Source: Lachnospiraceae bacterium AC2031 (GTDB lineage Bacteria > Bacillota > Clostridia > Lachnospirales > Lachnospiraceae). Taken from it: DNA of 64,000 nucleotides. This document shows positions 50,748 through 58,366 of the stretch, piece after piece (the stretch's first letter is position 1; each line of letters opens with the position of its first letter). The stretch is taken from the NCBI GenBank assembly GCA_000687975.1, contig JIAB01000001.1, forward strand, positions 2,704,001 through 2,768,000, in the 5' to 3' direction. A model generated the notes under the pieces. That model was not told the origin of the DNA. It made no database searches and saw nothing but the letters and a program-made list of their open reading frames with translations. Both the position numbers and the translations under genes were made by a program.

Positions 50748-50929
50748 TAATATTTTTTTGTCATTTATATCAAAAAGATAAAATATTACCAAACCGCAAA
50801 ATATTTTCCATGTTTTTTTGTTACTTTTCGCTATAAGATTGTATCATCAGAGATGAGGGTGTTCGCGAAAACTCGATTCATTAGAAACGGATAATGGTTA
50901 AAAGGGTTTATTTAGGAGGTAAAACTTTT

Positions 50930-52135
50930 ATGAAAAGAAAGATACTTAGTTGTATTCTAAGTGCTGTAATGGTTGGATCTCTGCTTGTCGGTTGTGGTAG
51001 TGCAGATGGTACAACAGATACAACATCTACACCATCTACTGATAGCGCAGTTTCTTCAACAGATACAGAGAGTCCATCAACAAATACAGATGGAAAGATA
51101 AAGATTGGTGTTTCAATCTGGAGTTCAACAGACGTTCTTGGATCACAGTGTAAGATGATCCTGGATGAAGCAGCAGAGGCTCTGGATGTTGAAGTTCAGT
51201 ATGTTGATCAGGGCCATGTTTCAGAAAAGGTTACAGCATCAGTTGAGCAGCTTTGTGCAGCTGGATGCCAGGGAATTATCATTTGTAATTCATCAGATAC
51301 TGAGATGGCTTCAGCAATTAAGACATGTAATGATAACGGAGTTTATCTCGCACAGTTCTTCCGTATAATCAGTGAGGAGAACAGCGCAGATATTTATAAA
51401 GCTGCACAGGATTCGGAATATTATGTAGGTGCAGTACACGAGAATGAGCCAGAAAATGGCGAAAAGCTTGTTCAGATCCTTCTCGACAAGGGCGACAGAA
51501 ATATAGGACTCATCGGCTGGGAGCAGGGTGATGCTACATGGCTTGGCAGATGGGAAGGCTATAAGGCTGGAGTTGAGAAATGGAACGAAGAGCATCCAGA
51601 TGATCAGGCAGTACTTTCTGAACCACAGTACGCTGGTACTTCATCAGAAGGTGGTTCAAAGGCAGCTGAGGCTCTTATGAGTGCAAATCCTGATCTTGAC
51701 GCACTTATTCCTGCAGGCGGTGGTGGAGATCCACTTCAGGGTGCTATCGCAGCAGTTGAACGTGCAGGTAAGACAGATTCTATCGATATAGTTTCTACTG
51801 ATTTCCTTCCAGACCTTGGCGACAGACTTGCTAATGGTTCTATGGCAGGAGAGTCTGGTGGACATTACTGTGATCCACTCTTTGCTTTCATGGCAGTATA
51901 TAATGCAATCAAAGGTAACTACAAAGATAACGCTGGTAAGTTTGAAGATATCAACTTCCCATATCTCTATGTAGCTTCTCCTGAAGATTACGCAGATTAT
52001 GAGAAGTATTTCGTAAACCAGCTTCCATATACAAGAGAAGAGCTTGTTGAGATGTCAAAGCTTGATATGGAAGGACTTAAGCAGAAGGCAGCTTCACTTT
52101 CTATCGAAGATGCCGCGGCGAGGTCGGGTCAATAA
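50930..52135 (+). CDS. Sugar ABC transporter substrate-binding lipoprotein
   Basis: A 401-residue binding protein with lipobox LVGC (Cys22), a Ser/Thr-rich linker, then a type I periplasmic-binding fold of the ribose/galactose class (KIKIGVSIWSSTDVLGSQ, CQGIIICNSSDTEM, DALIPAGGGGDPLQGAIAA). The ligand is a sugar or sugar-like molecule. AGGAGGT at 50913-50919 supports the ATG at 50930. The genes for its permeases and ATPase follow after a hairpin at 52179. Confidence 0.93.
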   Translation: MKRKILSCILSAVMVGSLLVGCGSADGTTDTTSTPSTDSAVSSTDTESPSTNTDGKIKIGVSIWSSTDVLGSQCKMILDEAAEALDVEVQYVDQGHVSEKVTASVEQLCAAGCQGIIICNSSDTEMASAIKTCNDNGVYLAQFFRIISEENSADIYKAAQDSEYYVGAVHENEPENGEKLVQILLDKGDRNIGLIGWEQGDATWLGRWEGYKAGVEKWNEEHPDDQAVLSEPQYAGTSSEGGSKAAEALMSANPDLDALIPAGGGGDPLQGAIAAVERAGKTDSIDIVSTDFLPDLGDRLANGSMAGESGGHYCDPLFAFMAVYNAIKGNYKDNAGKFEDINFPYLYVASPEDYADYEKYFVNQLPYTREELVEMSKLDMEGLKQKAASLSIEDAAARSGQ

Positions 52136-52178
52136 TTTGCCATATGCATAGAGGCTATATAGCCCTCCAAATGTTAAG

Positions 52179-52207
52179 GAGCCGGTATCCCATGTCGGTG
52201 CCGGCTC
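52179..52207 (+). terminator. Hairpin between binding protein and permease genes
   Basis: GAGCCGG and CCGGCTC arms around TATCCCATGTCGGTG, followed by TTATCG, with few T. Such hairpins after binding-protein genes often stabilise the first part of the message or partly terminate it, giving excess binding protein. Confidence 0.55.
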
Positions 52208-52266
52208 TTATCGTACCCAAAAACAGAGAAAAATTAGTCTTTTTAGAGGTAAAGAGGTGAATCAAA

Positions 52267-53232
52267 ATGAGTGATTCAGTAGGTAAAAAAGGAAAGAAAA
52301 TGTCGGGTCAGATGAAGGGATATATCCTTCTTGTCCTCCTGGTTATTCTTTCGTGGGGAGTTTTCAAGGTGATCACTCCTGATAACTTTGGCTCTGCAAA
52401 AAATATGCTGAGCTACTTTGAAGCATCGCTGCTTGCAGCAGTTGGAGCAGTAGGATTCTATTTTGTTATGGTTATGGGAATGTTTGATTTCTCTATTGGA
52501 GCAAATATCATGCTCTCTGCAATCGTTGGCTGCGTATTCGCTAACCGTTTTGGAATTGGTTATGTAGGACTGATCGTTGGAAGTATTCTGACTGGTGCTA
52601 CAGTTGGACTTTTAAATGGTTTCTTCTATGCAAAGTTGAAGATACCATCAATGATCGTTACTACAGGTCTTGCGCTTATCTATGAGTCAATAGCTAACTA
52701 TATTGCAGGTGGAGTAGAGCAGACACTTCCATCAGATCTTAGAGCATTTGGACAGATGCCAGGTAATCTGATTCTTGCAGTTACAGCATTTGCTATAGCA
52801 TATGTGCTCTTAAATTATACAAAGATTGGTACTTATACATATGCGATCGGAAGTAATGAATTCGTTGCAAAAAACATGGGTATCAATGTCAACTTTTATA
52901 AGGTGCTTGCATTTATCATCAGTGGAGCATTCCTAGGTGTTATGGCCGTTCTAACTATAAGCTATGGTTCATCTATGGTTGCTGTTACTGGTATGGCATC
53001 CATGAGTAGAAACTTTATTCCAACCATGGGTTGTTTCTTTGGTCTTGCATTTAAGAAATACGGTATGCCACTTCCAGCTATCATCATTGGTGAGTTTGTT
53101 ATAAATATTATCTTCTTCGGATTTATCGCCCTTGGTGCTCCGACAGCAATCCAGGATGTTATTACAGGTCTGGCTCTGCTTATCATCGTTACACTTACAA
53201 CCAAGGTTGATAAGGGCGAGATAGTGAAGTAG
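52267..53232 (+). CDS. Sugar ABC transporter permease (RbsC type)
   Basis: A 321-residue permease with 8-10 membrane segments of the branched-chain/ribose permease fold. GVFKVITPDNFGSAKNML, MGMFDFSIGANIML and GAFLGVMAVLTISYGSSM are typical RbsC-family segments. A start with GAGGTGA at 52254-52260. It is the first of two non-identical permeases around the ATPase gene, so a heterodimeric channel is likely. Confidence 0.9.
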   Translation: MSDSVGKKGKKMSGQMKGYILLVLLVILSWGVFKVITPDNFGSAKNMLSYFEASLLAAVGAVGFYFVMVMGMFDFSIGANIMLSAIVGCVFANRFGIGYVGLIVGSILTGATVGLLNGFFYAKLKIPSMIVTTGLALIYESIANYIAGGVEQTLPSDLRAFGQMPGNLILAVTAFAIAYVLLNYTKIGTYTYAIGSNEFVAKNMGINVNFYKVLAFIISGAFLGVMAVLTISYGSSMVAVTGMASMSRNFIPTMGCFFGLAFKKYGMPLPAIIIGEFVINIIFFGFIALGAPTAIQDVITGLALLIIVTLTTKVDKGEIVK

Positions 53233-53247
53233 GAAGGAGGATATACC

Positions 53248-54750
53248 ATGAGTGATACTGTTAGGTTAGAAGTAAAAGACGTATGCAAGAGATTTGGAAT
53301 AACAAAAGCACTGCAGGATGTATCCTTCAACATCAATAAGGGTGAGATACATGCACTTATCGGAGAAAATGGATCAGGCAAATCTACACTTACTAATTCT
53401 CTGACTGGAATATATCAGAAGGATAGTGGTGAGTTTATTCTTGATGGCAAGGAGGTCAGTCCTAAGAATCAGGTGGAAGCCAACAAGGAAGGAATATCTA
53501 TCATTGTTCAGGAGCTTGGTACCTTGGATGGACTTACAGTTGCAGAAAATATATTCCTTGGACATGAAGATAAGTTCGTAAAGTTTGGTATCAAGAATAC
53601 CAATGCTATGAATAAGCAGGCAACACAACTACTAAAGCAATATGGCTTTGATAAGATCAAGGCTTCAGATATGATCGAAAATTACAACTTTGAGGATCGA
53701 AAGCTGGTTGAAATAGTGAAGGCAACCTACTTTGGTCCAAAGATTGTGGTAATAGACGAGACCACTACTGCTCTTTCTCAGGAAGGTCGTGAAGAGCTTT
53801 ATAAACAGATGAAAAAAATTCGTAGTGAAGGTAATACAGTTATATTTATCTCACACGATCTTCCTGAGGTGCTCAGTTTATCGGATACCATCACAGTCCT
53901 CCGTGATGGTGTGTATATCGATACCGTGAAGAGCGCGGACATGGATGAGGAAGGCCTGAAGAAGCTGATGGTTGGCCGTGAGGTTACAGGTGATTATTAC
54001 AGGGCTGATTACGGCGAAGAAATCTCAAGTAAAGTTGTTATGAGTGTCAGGGATGTTTCGGTTCCAGGACTTATATCTCATATCAGCTTTGAATTACATA
54101 GGGGGGAGATTCTCGGCTTCGGTGGCCTTTCTGAATCCGGAATGCATGAGATAGGTAAAGCCTGCTTTGGTGCATCCTTTGACAGAACTGGTCGTGTAAC
54201 TCTGGCAGATGGAACAGAGATAAATGATATTCCAACCGCTATTGCGCATAGCATAGCTTATACATCCAAGGATAGAGATAATGAGTCTCTTGTAATGAAT
54301 CAGAGTATTGGAGATAACATTTGTCTTCCGTCATTGGATGATCTGGCCAATAAGGCTCACATGCTAAGCGATAAGAAGATGAAAGCATTTGCAAATGAGT
54401 TCGCACAGAAGATGTCTACGAAGATGCAGAGTGTTGATCAGTTTGTTTCAGATCTTTCAGGTGGTAACAAGCAGAAGGTTGTGCTTGCACGATGGATAGG
54501 TAAGGATTCAGACATCCTTGTTTTGGATAGCCCTACCAGAGGAATTGACATTAAGGTTAAGCAGGATATTTATCAGCTTATGGACAAGATGAGGAAGCAG
54601 GGTAAATCAATAATCATGATTTCAGAGGAACTTATGGAGCTTATTGGAATGTGCGACCGAATCATCATCATGAAGGATGGCGAGATAAATGGCGAACTGC
54701 TTCGTAGTTACGATATGGATGAGAACAGTCTCATCGAAAAGATGGTTTAA
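53248..54750 (+). CDS. Sugar ABC transporter ATPase with two ABC domains (RbsA/MglA type)
   Basis: A 500-residue duplicated ATPase. The first domain has Walker A GENGSGKST at 39-47 and the Walker B region VVIDETTTALSQ; the second has a degenerate nucleotide site (GFGGLSESGMHEIG) as in all RbsA/MglA proteins, with signature LSGGNKQKVVLARWI intact and Walker B LVLDSPTRGID. In the first domain the signature reads NYNFEDRKLVEI, which departs from the LSVAxxQ form usual in the family. A strong GGAGG precedes the start. Energises uptake by the two permeases. Confidence 0.9.
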   Translation: MSDTVRLEVKDVCKRFGITKALQDVSFNINKGEIHALIGENGSGKSTLTNSLTGIYQKDSGEFILDGKEVSPKNQVEANKEGISIIVQELGTLDGLTVAENIFLGHEDKFVKFGIKNTNAMNKQATQLLKQYGFDKIKASDMIENYNFEDRKLVEIVKATYFGPKIVVIDETTTALSQEGREELYKQMKKIRSEGNTVIFISHDLPEVLSLSDTITVLRDGVYIDTVKSADMDEEGLKKLMVGREVTGDYYRADYGEEISSKVVMSVRDVSVPGLISHISFELHRGEILGFGGLSESGMHEIGKACFGASFDRTGRVTLADGTEINDIPTAIAHSIAYTSKDRDNESLVMNQSIGDNICLPSLDDLANKAHMLSDKKMKAFANEFAQKMSTKMQSVDQFVSDLSGGNKQKVVLARWIGKDSDILVLDSPTRGIDIKVKQDIYQLMDKMRKQGKSIIMISEELMELIGMCDRIIIMKDGEINGELLRSYDMDENSLIEKMV

Positions 54751-54762
54751 GGAGGTGTAGTA

Positions 54763-55689
54763 ATGAATAAACGTAAAGTAATCAGAATTCTTCGCTCTGC
54801 GCTTCCTATTATCGGACTTATTGCAGTATGTCTGATATTCAATATATTGACTCACGGAAGCATGTGGACCAGCAGAAAGCTTATCTTAAATCAGGTATAT
54901 GTTGTGCTGATTTCTGCAGTGGGAGTGTTCTTTATAATGACTATGGGAGGCCTTGATTTTTCTCAGGGTTCGATTCTTGGTATAGCATCCATAGTTGTAT
55001 GTAAATTATCAAGTATTAATATGGTTCTTGCTGTAGCAGGTGGAATATTAGCAGGTGCAGCAATCGGTGCATTTAATGGTTTCTTTTATGTAAATAGGAA
55101 GATCAAATCCTTTATTGTTACCATATGTACCATGTTCCTTTTCAGAGGCTTTATAAAATATATGGCTTCTAATTCTCCGGTAACGGCAAGTATGAATGTT
55201 TATAATTATGATACGACAGCAATTAAGCTTGGCATCACACTGGGCGTAGTGATCATCAGCTTTGTTATCTTCAGATTTACAAAGTTTGGAACTTACCTTA
55301 AGGCTATAGGAGCAGGAGAGAAGGCTGCCAAGTTCGCAGGTATCAGAACAAATAAGATGAAGTTTCTTATCTATGTACTTGCAGGTGCAATCACTGGACT
55401 TGCAGCTTTCGTAAACATAGTGAAAAATGGATCTGCCACTGCAAATGTAGGAAACCAGCTGGAGACACAGATCCTTATAGCTCTGGTGCTTGGTGGTATG
55501 CCAATATCAGGTGGTGCAAAGGTTAAGTTTGAAAATATCATCGTAGGTTCGCTGCTTTATATTGTACTGAATAACGGACTTACTATGATGGGTCTTACAA
55601 CACAGGCGATGCAGCTGATCCAGGGTGTAGTATTCCTGATATTTGTTGCAGTCTTTGCAGACCGTCAGAGCTTAACTGTTATTAAATAA
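54763..55689 (+). CDS. Sugar ABC transporter permease (RbsC type)
   Basis: A 308-residue permease with 8-10 membrane segments; MTMGGLDFSQGSILGIASIVVCKL and LGGMPISGGAKVKFENIIVGSLL are classic RbsC-type motifs. It is different from the first permease and completes the importer. A strong terminator (55734-55785) follows and ends the operon. Confidence 0.9.
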   Translation: MNKRKVIRILRSALPIIGLIAVCLIFNILTHGSMWTSRKLILNQVYVVLISAVGVFFIMTMGGLDFSQGSILGIASIVVCKLSSINMVLAVAGGILAGAAIGAFNGFFYVNRKIKSFIVTICTMFLFRGFIKYMASNSPVTASMNVYNYDTTAIKLGITLGVVIISFVIFRFTKFGTYLKAIGAGEKAAKFAGIRTNKMKFLIYVLAGAITGLAAFVNIVKNGSATANVGNQLETQILIALVLGGMPISGGAKVKFENIIVGSLLYIVLNNGLTMMGLTTQAMQLIQGVVFLIFVAVFADRQSLTVIK

Positions 55690-55733
55690 AAATAGTGTCC
55701 GCTTTGGATATTATACTTTCCCTCTTAACAAAG

Positions 55734-55785
55734 TGTGACAAGGTGTCCGTCATCGAGACGCAGCACCTTGTCACATTTTATTTTG
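55734..55785 (+). terminator. Strong terminator between convergent genes
   Basis: TGTGACAAGGTG and CACCTTGTCACA arms (12 bp), 18-nt loop, then TTTTATTTT. The T-run overlaps the stop region of the convergent AraC gene. Confidence 0.9.
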
Positions 55786-56557
55786 GCAGAATATTAGTTG
55801 AGATATTAGTATTGAAAAACTTTGTTCGATATTCTTTTGGAGTATATCCTGTGAGTTTCCGAAATGTGGAAGTAAAATGGCTTTGGGAACAGAAGCCTAC
55901 CGAATAACCTATCTGTGAATAAGTATACTCAGTTCTTACAAGCAGTGCCTGGGCAGTCTTGATCCGGATGTCAGTAAGATAAGTGGCGAAGGTTTTGCCA
56001 GTTTCTTTCTTAAAGAGTGTGGCCAGGTAGCTTCCATTTAACCCTATCTCTTTAGCTAAGATATCGAGAGTAAGTTTCTCATTAAAATGGGAGTCTATGT
56101 AATTCAGGCTGTCGAGAATGGTCTTTGAATACAGGCTCTTCTTTTTATGCTCTCGGACGAGATTTACAAATACAGTCCACACCTCTTTATTTAGTTTGAT
56201 AATCTCCTCAGCTGATTTTGCAACGTCCGCCTTTTGTATATAGATGTCACTGGTGGAATAAACAGTTTCCTGAGGAACCCCTGCTTCAATAAGATATCTG
56301 GTTGCAAGCCCAGTATTAACCACGAAGAGATATTTCATATTTCGGAGAGGATCCTTCGAAAGGGTACCTTGGATATTTGGATCCATAATATTCATCGAAT
56401 CAGCAATAGCACGTGTGTCTCCATTTACAAGATAAAGGAACCTTCTGGTTTCTTCCTGATAGGTAGTATGAACAAAACCAGTCTCAGCATTTTCATAAAG
56501 AAGCTGTCTGATCTCCTGGAAATCTATTATCTGATTTTTGTTCGTTTTCTTAGCCAT
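55778..56557 (-). CDS. AraC-family transcriptional regulator
   Basis: A 259-residue regulator with an AraC-type double HTH in the last 100 residues (LTLDILAKEIGLNGSYLATLFKKETGKTFATYLTDIRIKTAQALL; YSQIGYSVGFCSQSHFTSTFRKLTGYTPKEYRTKFF). The N-terminal region (about 1-140) has no cupin motif I can recognise and may be a ligand or partner domain. The gene is divergent from the MutS-like gene and convergent to the sugar importer; either could be its target. Confidence 0.9.
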   Translation of the reverse strand: MAKKTNKNQIIDFQEIRQLLYENAETGFVHTTYQEETRRFLYLVNGDTRAIADSMNIMDPNIQGTLSKDPLRNMKYLFVVNTGLATRYLIEAGVPQETVYSTSDIYIQKADVAKSAEEIIKLNKEVWTVFVNLVREHKKKSLYSKTILDSLNYIDSHFNEKLTLDILAKEIGLNGSYLATLFKKETGKTFATYLTDIRIKTAQALLVRTEYTYSQIGYSVGFCSQSHFTSTFRKLTGYTPKEYRTKFFNTNISTNILPK

Positions 56558-56624
56558 AATTCTCCTTATATAAGAGTGAAATACCGATTACAAATGATAT
56601 ATAGATTATAACATAAATCTAAAG

Positions 56625-56643
56625 ATTTTGATATAATCAAAAT
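56625..56643. promoter_or_regulatory. Palindrome over a -10 in the AraC/MutS-like intergenic region
   Basis: ATTTTGATATAATCAAAAT is a perfect inverted repeat (8-bp arms, ATA centre) that contains TATAAT at 56632-56637. It lies 51 nt before the MutS-like start and could be an operator on its promoter; no convincing -35 is visible. On the other strand a TATAAT for the AraC gene lies near 56606-56611. Confidence 0.45.
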
Positions 56644-56693
56644 GGACACTATTATATATATTTATTAGGGTTTTACTTAGTTGGAGGTTAAGT

Positions 56694-58289
56694 ATGGATA
56701 TACTCTTTGCGGAAAATTCTAAAAGGGAAGTTACAGAGCTTGGTTCTTATGCGGTTAAGGACTTGGCGCTTCAGGAAATAGTCGAGGCTCTCTCTGGAAA
56801 AGAGAGAGATATCATAATCATTAGAGAGATTCTCTCAAAGATTCCAAAGGATATAAAAGATAGTCAGTTCCGACAGGATATATTAAAGGATTTCATGGAA
56901 GATGAATCCCTGATAGAAGAGATGGATATGGCTCTTGATAGGATCAAGACCCTGAAGGATTATGGCAGCACCAAAACCATGATGATGCATAATGATTCCA
57001 CTCTTTATGCGCTTCTGGAGAACTTAAGGGAGCTTTCAACATATGTGGAAGCAACAGAGGAAATCTATAACTGTCTGAATGGACATGATATAAAGTCTGT
57101 TGGATTATGTAAACTAAAAGAACAGCTTGGTGAAGTTATCGCTGACGAGAAGTTTGAAGAAGCAAAGGCAGATATTGAAACCATGTTGGAGGATCTGTCC
57201 TGCGTAAGAAGTGCAAATATTGGCGTGACATTTACCCCTGACATGAATATCGAAGAGGTAAAGGTAGTGGACTTTGTTCCATATAAGATCAGGTCAAAGT
57301 ATAAGTTTGCTGAGATAGCAGCGGAGTTCGCAAACATTATGAATGCTGGCAATCAGAACATTGGTGGTCCTAAGCCTATGGTGAACACTAAGGTTGTGGA
57401 TCCGCTGCTTGTTGCAATGGCGCCTGTTATAGAAAAACACTTGAGAAGACATTTTGTTCGACTGAAGAGTACTATGTCAAAGTATTTGAAGCTGGATAAC
57501 ATGTCTCTCATAGAAATGTATGAAGGCTTTGTTTTTTATGTTGCCATGGCTCGTTTCGGAAGAAGAGTTCGGGAGGAAGGTGAACCACTATGCTTCCCAG
57601 TTCTTACAGAATCTGAGGAGGAGGACGCTGCCAGCAATTCCTTCGAGATAAAGGACCTCTACAATGTCCGACTCTACATAGCAAGAGAGCCAAATGTTAT
57701 CAAAAATGATTTTTCATTTATGCCAACCGAGAACCTCTTTATCCTTACGGGACCTAATCGAGGCGGCAAGACTATCATCGAGCAGGCGCTGGGAATCATA
57801 TCCCTTATGGCTTCTGTAGGATGTTTTGTAACCGCCAGTGAGTGCAAGGGTCAGCCATTCTCAAATATTCTGACCCATTTCCCTATAGATGAAAACCTGA
57901 CTATTAATTATGGTCGTCTGGGTGAAGAGGCAGTAAGAATCAAAGAGATAGTAAAGGAAGCGGATAACAGAACGCTTATCCTCTTTAATGAAACCTATTC
58001 TACAACTAGTGCAGAAGATGGACTTTACCTTTCAAAGGATCTTCTGAGAGTCTTAAAGGAAAAGGGTACAGCTGTTATTTTCAATACACATATTCATGAG
58101 GTGGCTCGTTCCATCGATGAGATGAATAAGTGGAAGGGTGACTCAGAGTTTGTGAGTCTCATTATGGAAATCGTAAATAATGAGAATACATTTAAGGTGA
58201 AGAGAAGTGAACCGGATTCCTGCTCTTACGCAATGAACATCGCCAGAAAATATGGCATCACCTACGAACAAATGTGCAGCGGGGACTGA
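56694..58289 (+). CDS. MutS-family ATPase, short form
   Basis: A 531-residue MutS-like protein with the clamp/lever region (about 1-340) and the ATPase domain: Walker A GPNRGGKT at 353-360 and Walker B LILFNETYSTT, where Asn replaces the usual Asp. The N-E form is seen in a Clostridial MutS-like group and so is probably natural. The mismatch-binding N-terminal domains of MutS are absent; no Smr domain is present. The role is unknown; it is not a standard mismatch repair protein. Its last four codons and stop (CSGD, TGA at 58287-58289) come from repeat i, so the original C-terminus may have been altered by that element. GGAGG at 56682-56686. Confidence 0.85.
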   Translation: MDILFAENSKREVTELGSYAVKDLALQEIVEALSGKERDIIIIREILSKIPKDIKDSQFRQDILKDFMEDESLIEEMDMALDRIKTLKDYGSTKTMMMHNDSTLYALLENLRELSTYVEATEEIYNCLNGHDIKSVGLCKLKEQLGEVIADEKFEEAKADIETMLEDLSCVRSANIGVTFTPDMNIEEVKVVDFVPYKIRSKYKFAEIAAEFANIMNAGNQNIGGPKPMVNTKVVDPLLVAMAPVIEKHLRRHFVRLKSTMSKYLKLDNMSLIEMYEGFVFYVAMARFGRRVREEGEPLCFPVLTESEEEDAASNSFEIKDLYNVRLYIAREPNVIKNDFSFMPTENLFILTGPNRGGKTIIEQALGIISLMASVGCFVTASECKGQPFSNILTHFPIDENLTINYGRLGEEAVRIKEIVKEADNRTLILFNETYSTTSAEDGLYLSKDLLRVLKEKGTAVIFNTHIHEVARSIDEMNKWKGDSEFVSLIMEIVNNENTFKVKRSEPDSCSYAMNIARKYGITYEQMCSGD

Positions 58290-58344
58290 CCCCACTGCAC
58301 CGAGGTCTGACCCCCACTGCACCGAGGTCTGTCCCCAACTGCAC
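58274..58344. repeat. 71-nt triple-unit hairpin repeat element i
   Basis: A 27-nt inverted repeat (GTGCAGCGGGG-ACTGA-CCCCACTGCAC) plus two 22-nt half units, ending ACTGCAC and TTTTTT. It equals a 49-nt element plus 22 nt. It overlaps the end of the MutS-like gene and contains its stop codon; the T-run may make it a terminator. Confidence 0.85.
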
Positions 58345-58366
58345 TTTTTTGTGAAGAGAGAAATGT

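Noticed and set aside
52150-52166. Palindrome GGCTATATAGCC as an operator
   Set aside because: It is inside an operon after the binding-protein gene with no promoter elements around it; more likely part of an RNA stem.
58000-58020. Walker B Asn in the MutS-like protein as a disabling mutation
   Set aside because: The surrounding frame is intact and this N-E form appears typical for the short MutS-like group, so decay is not supported.
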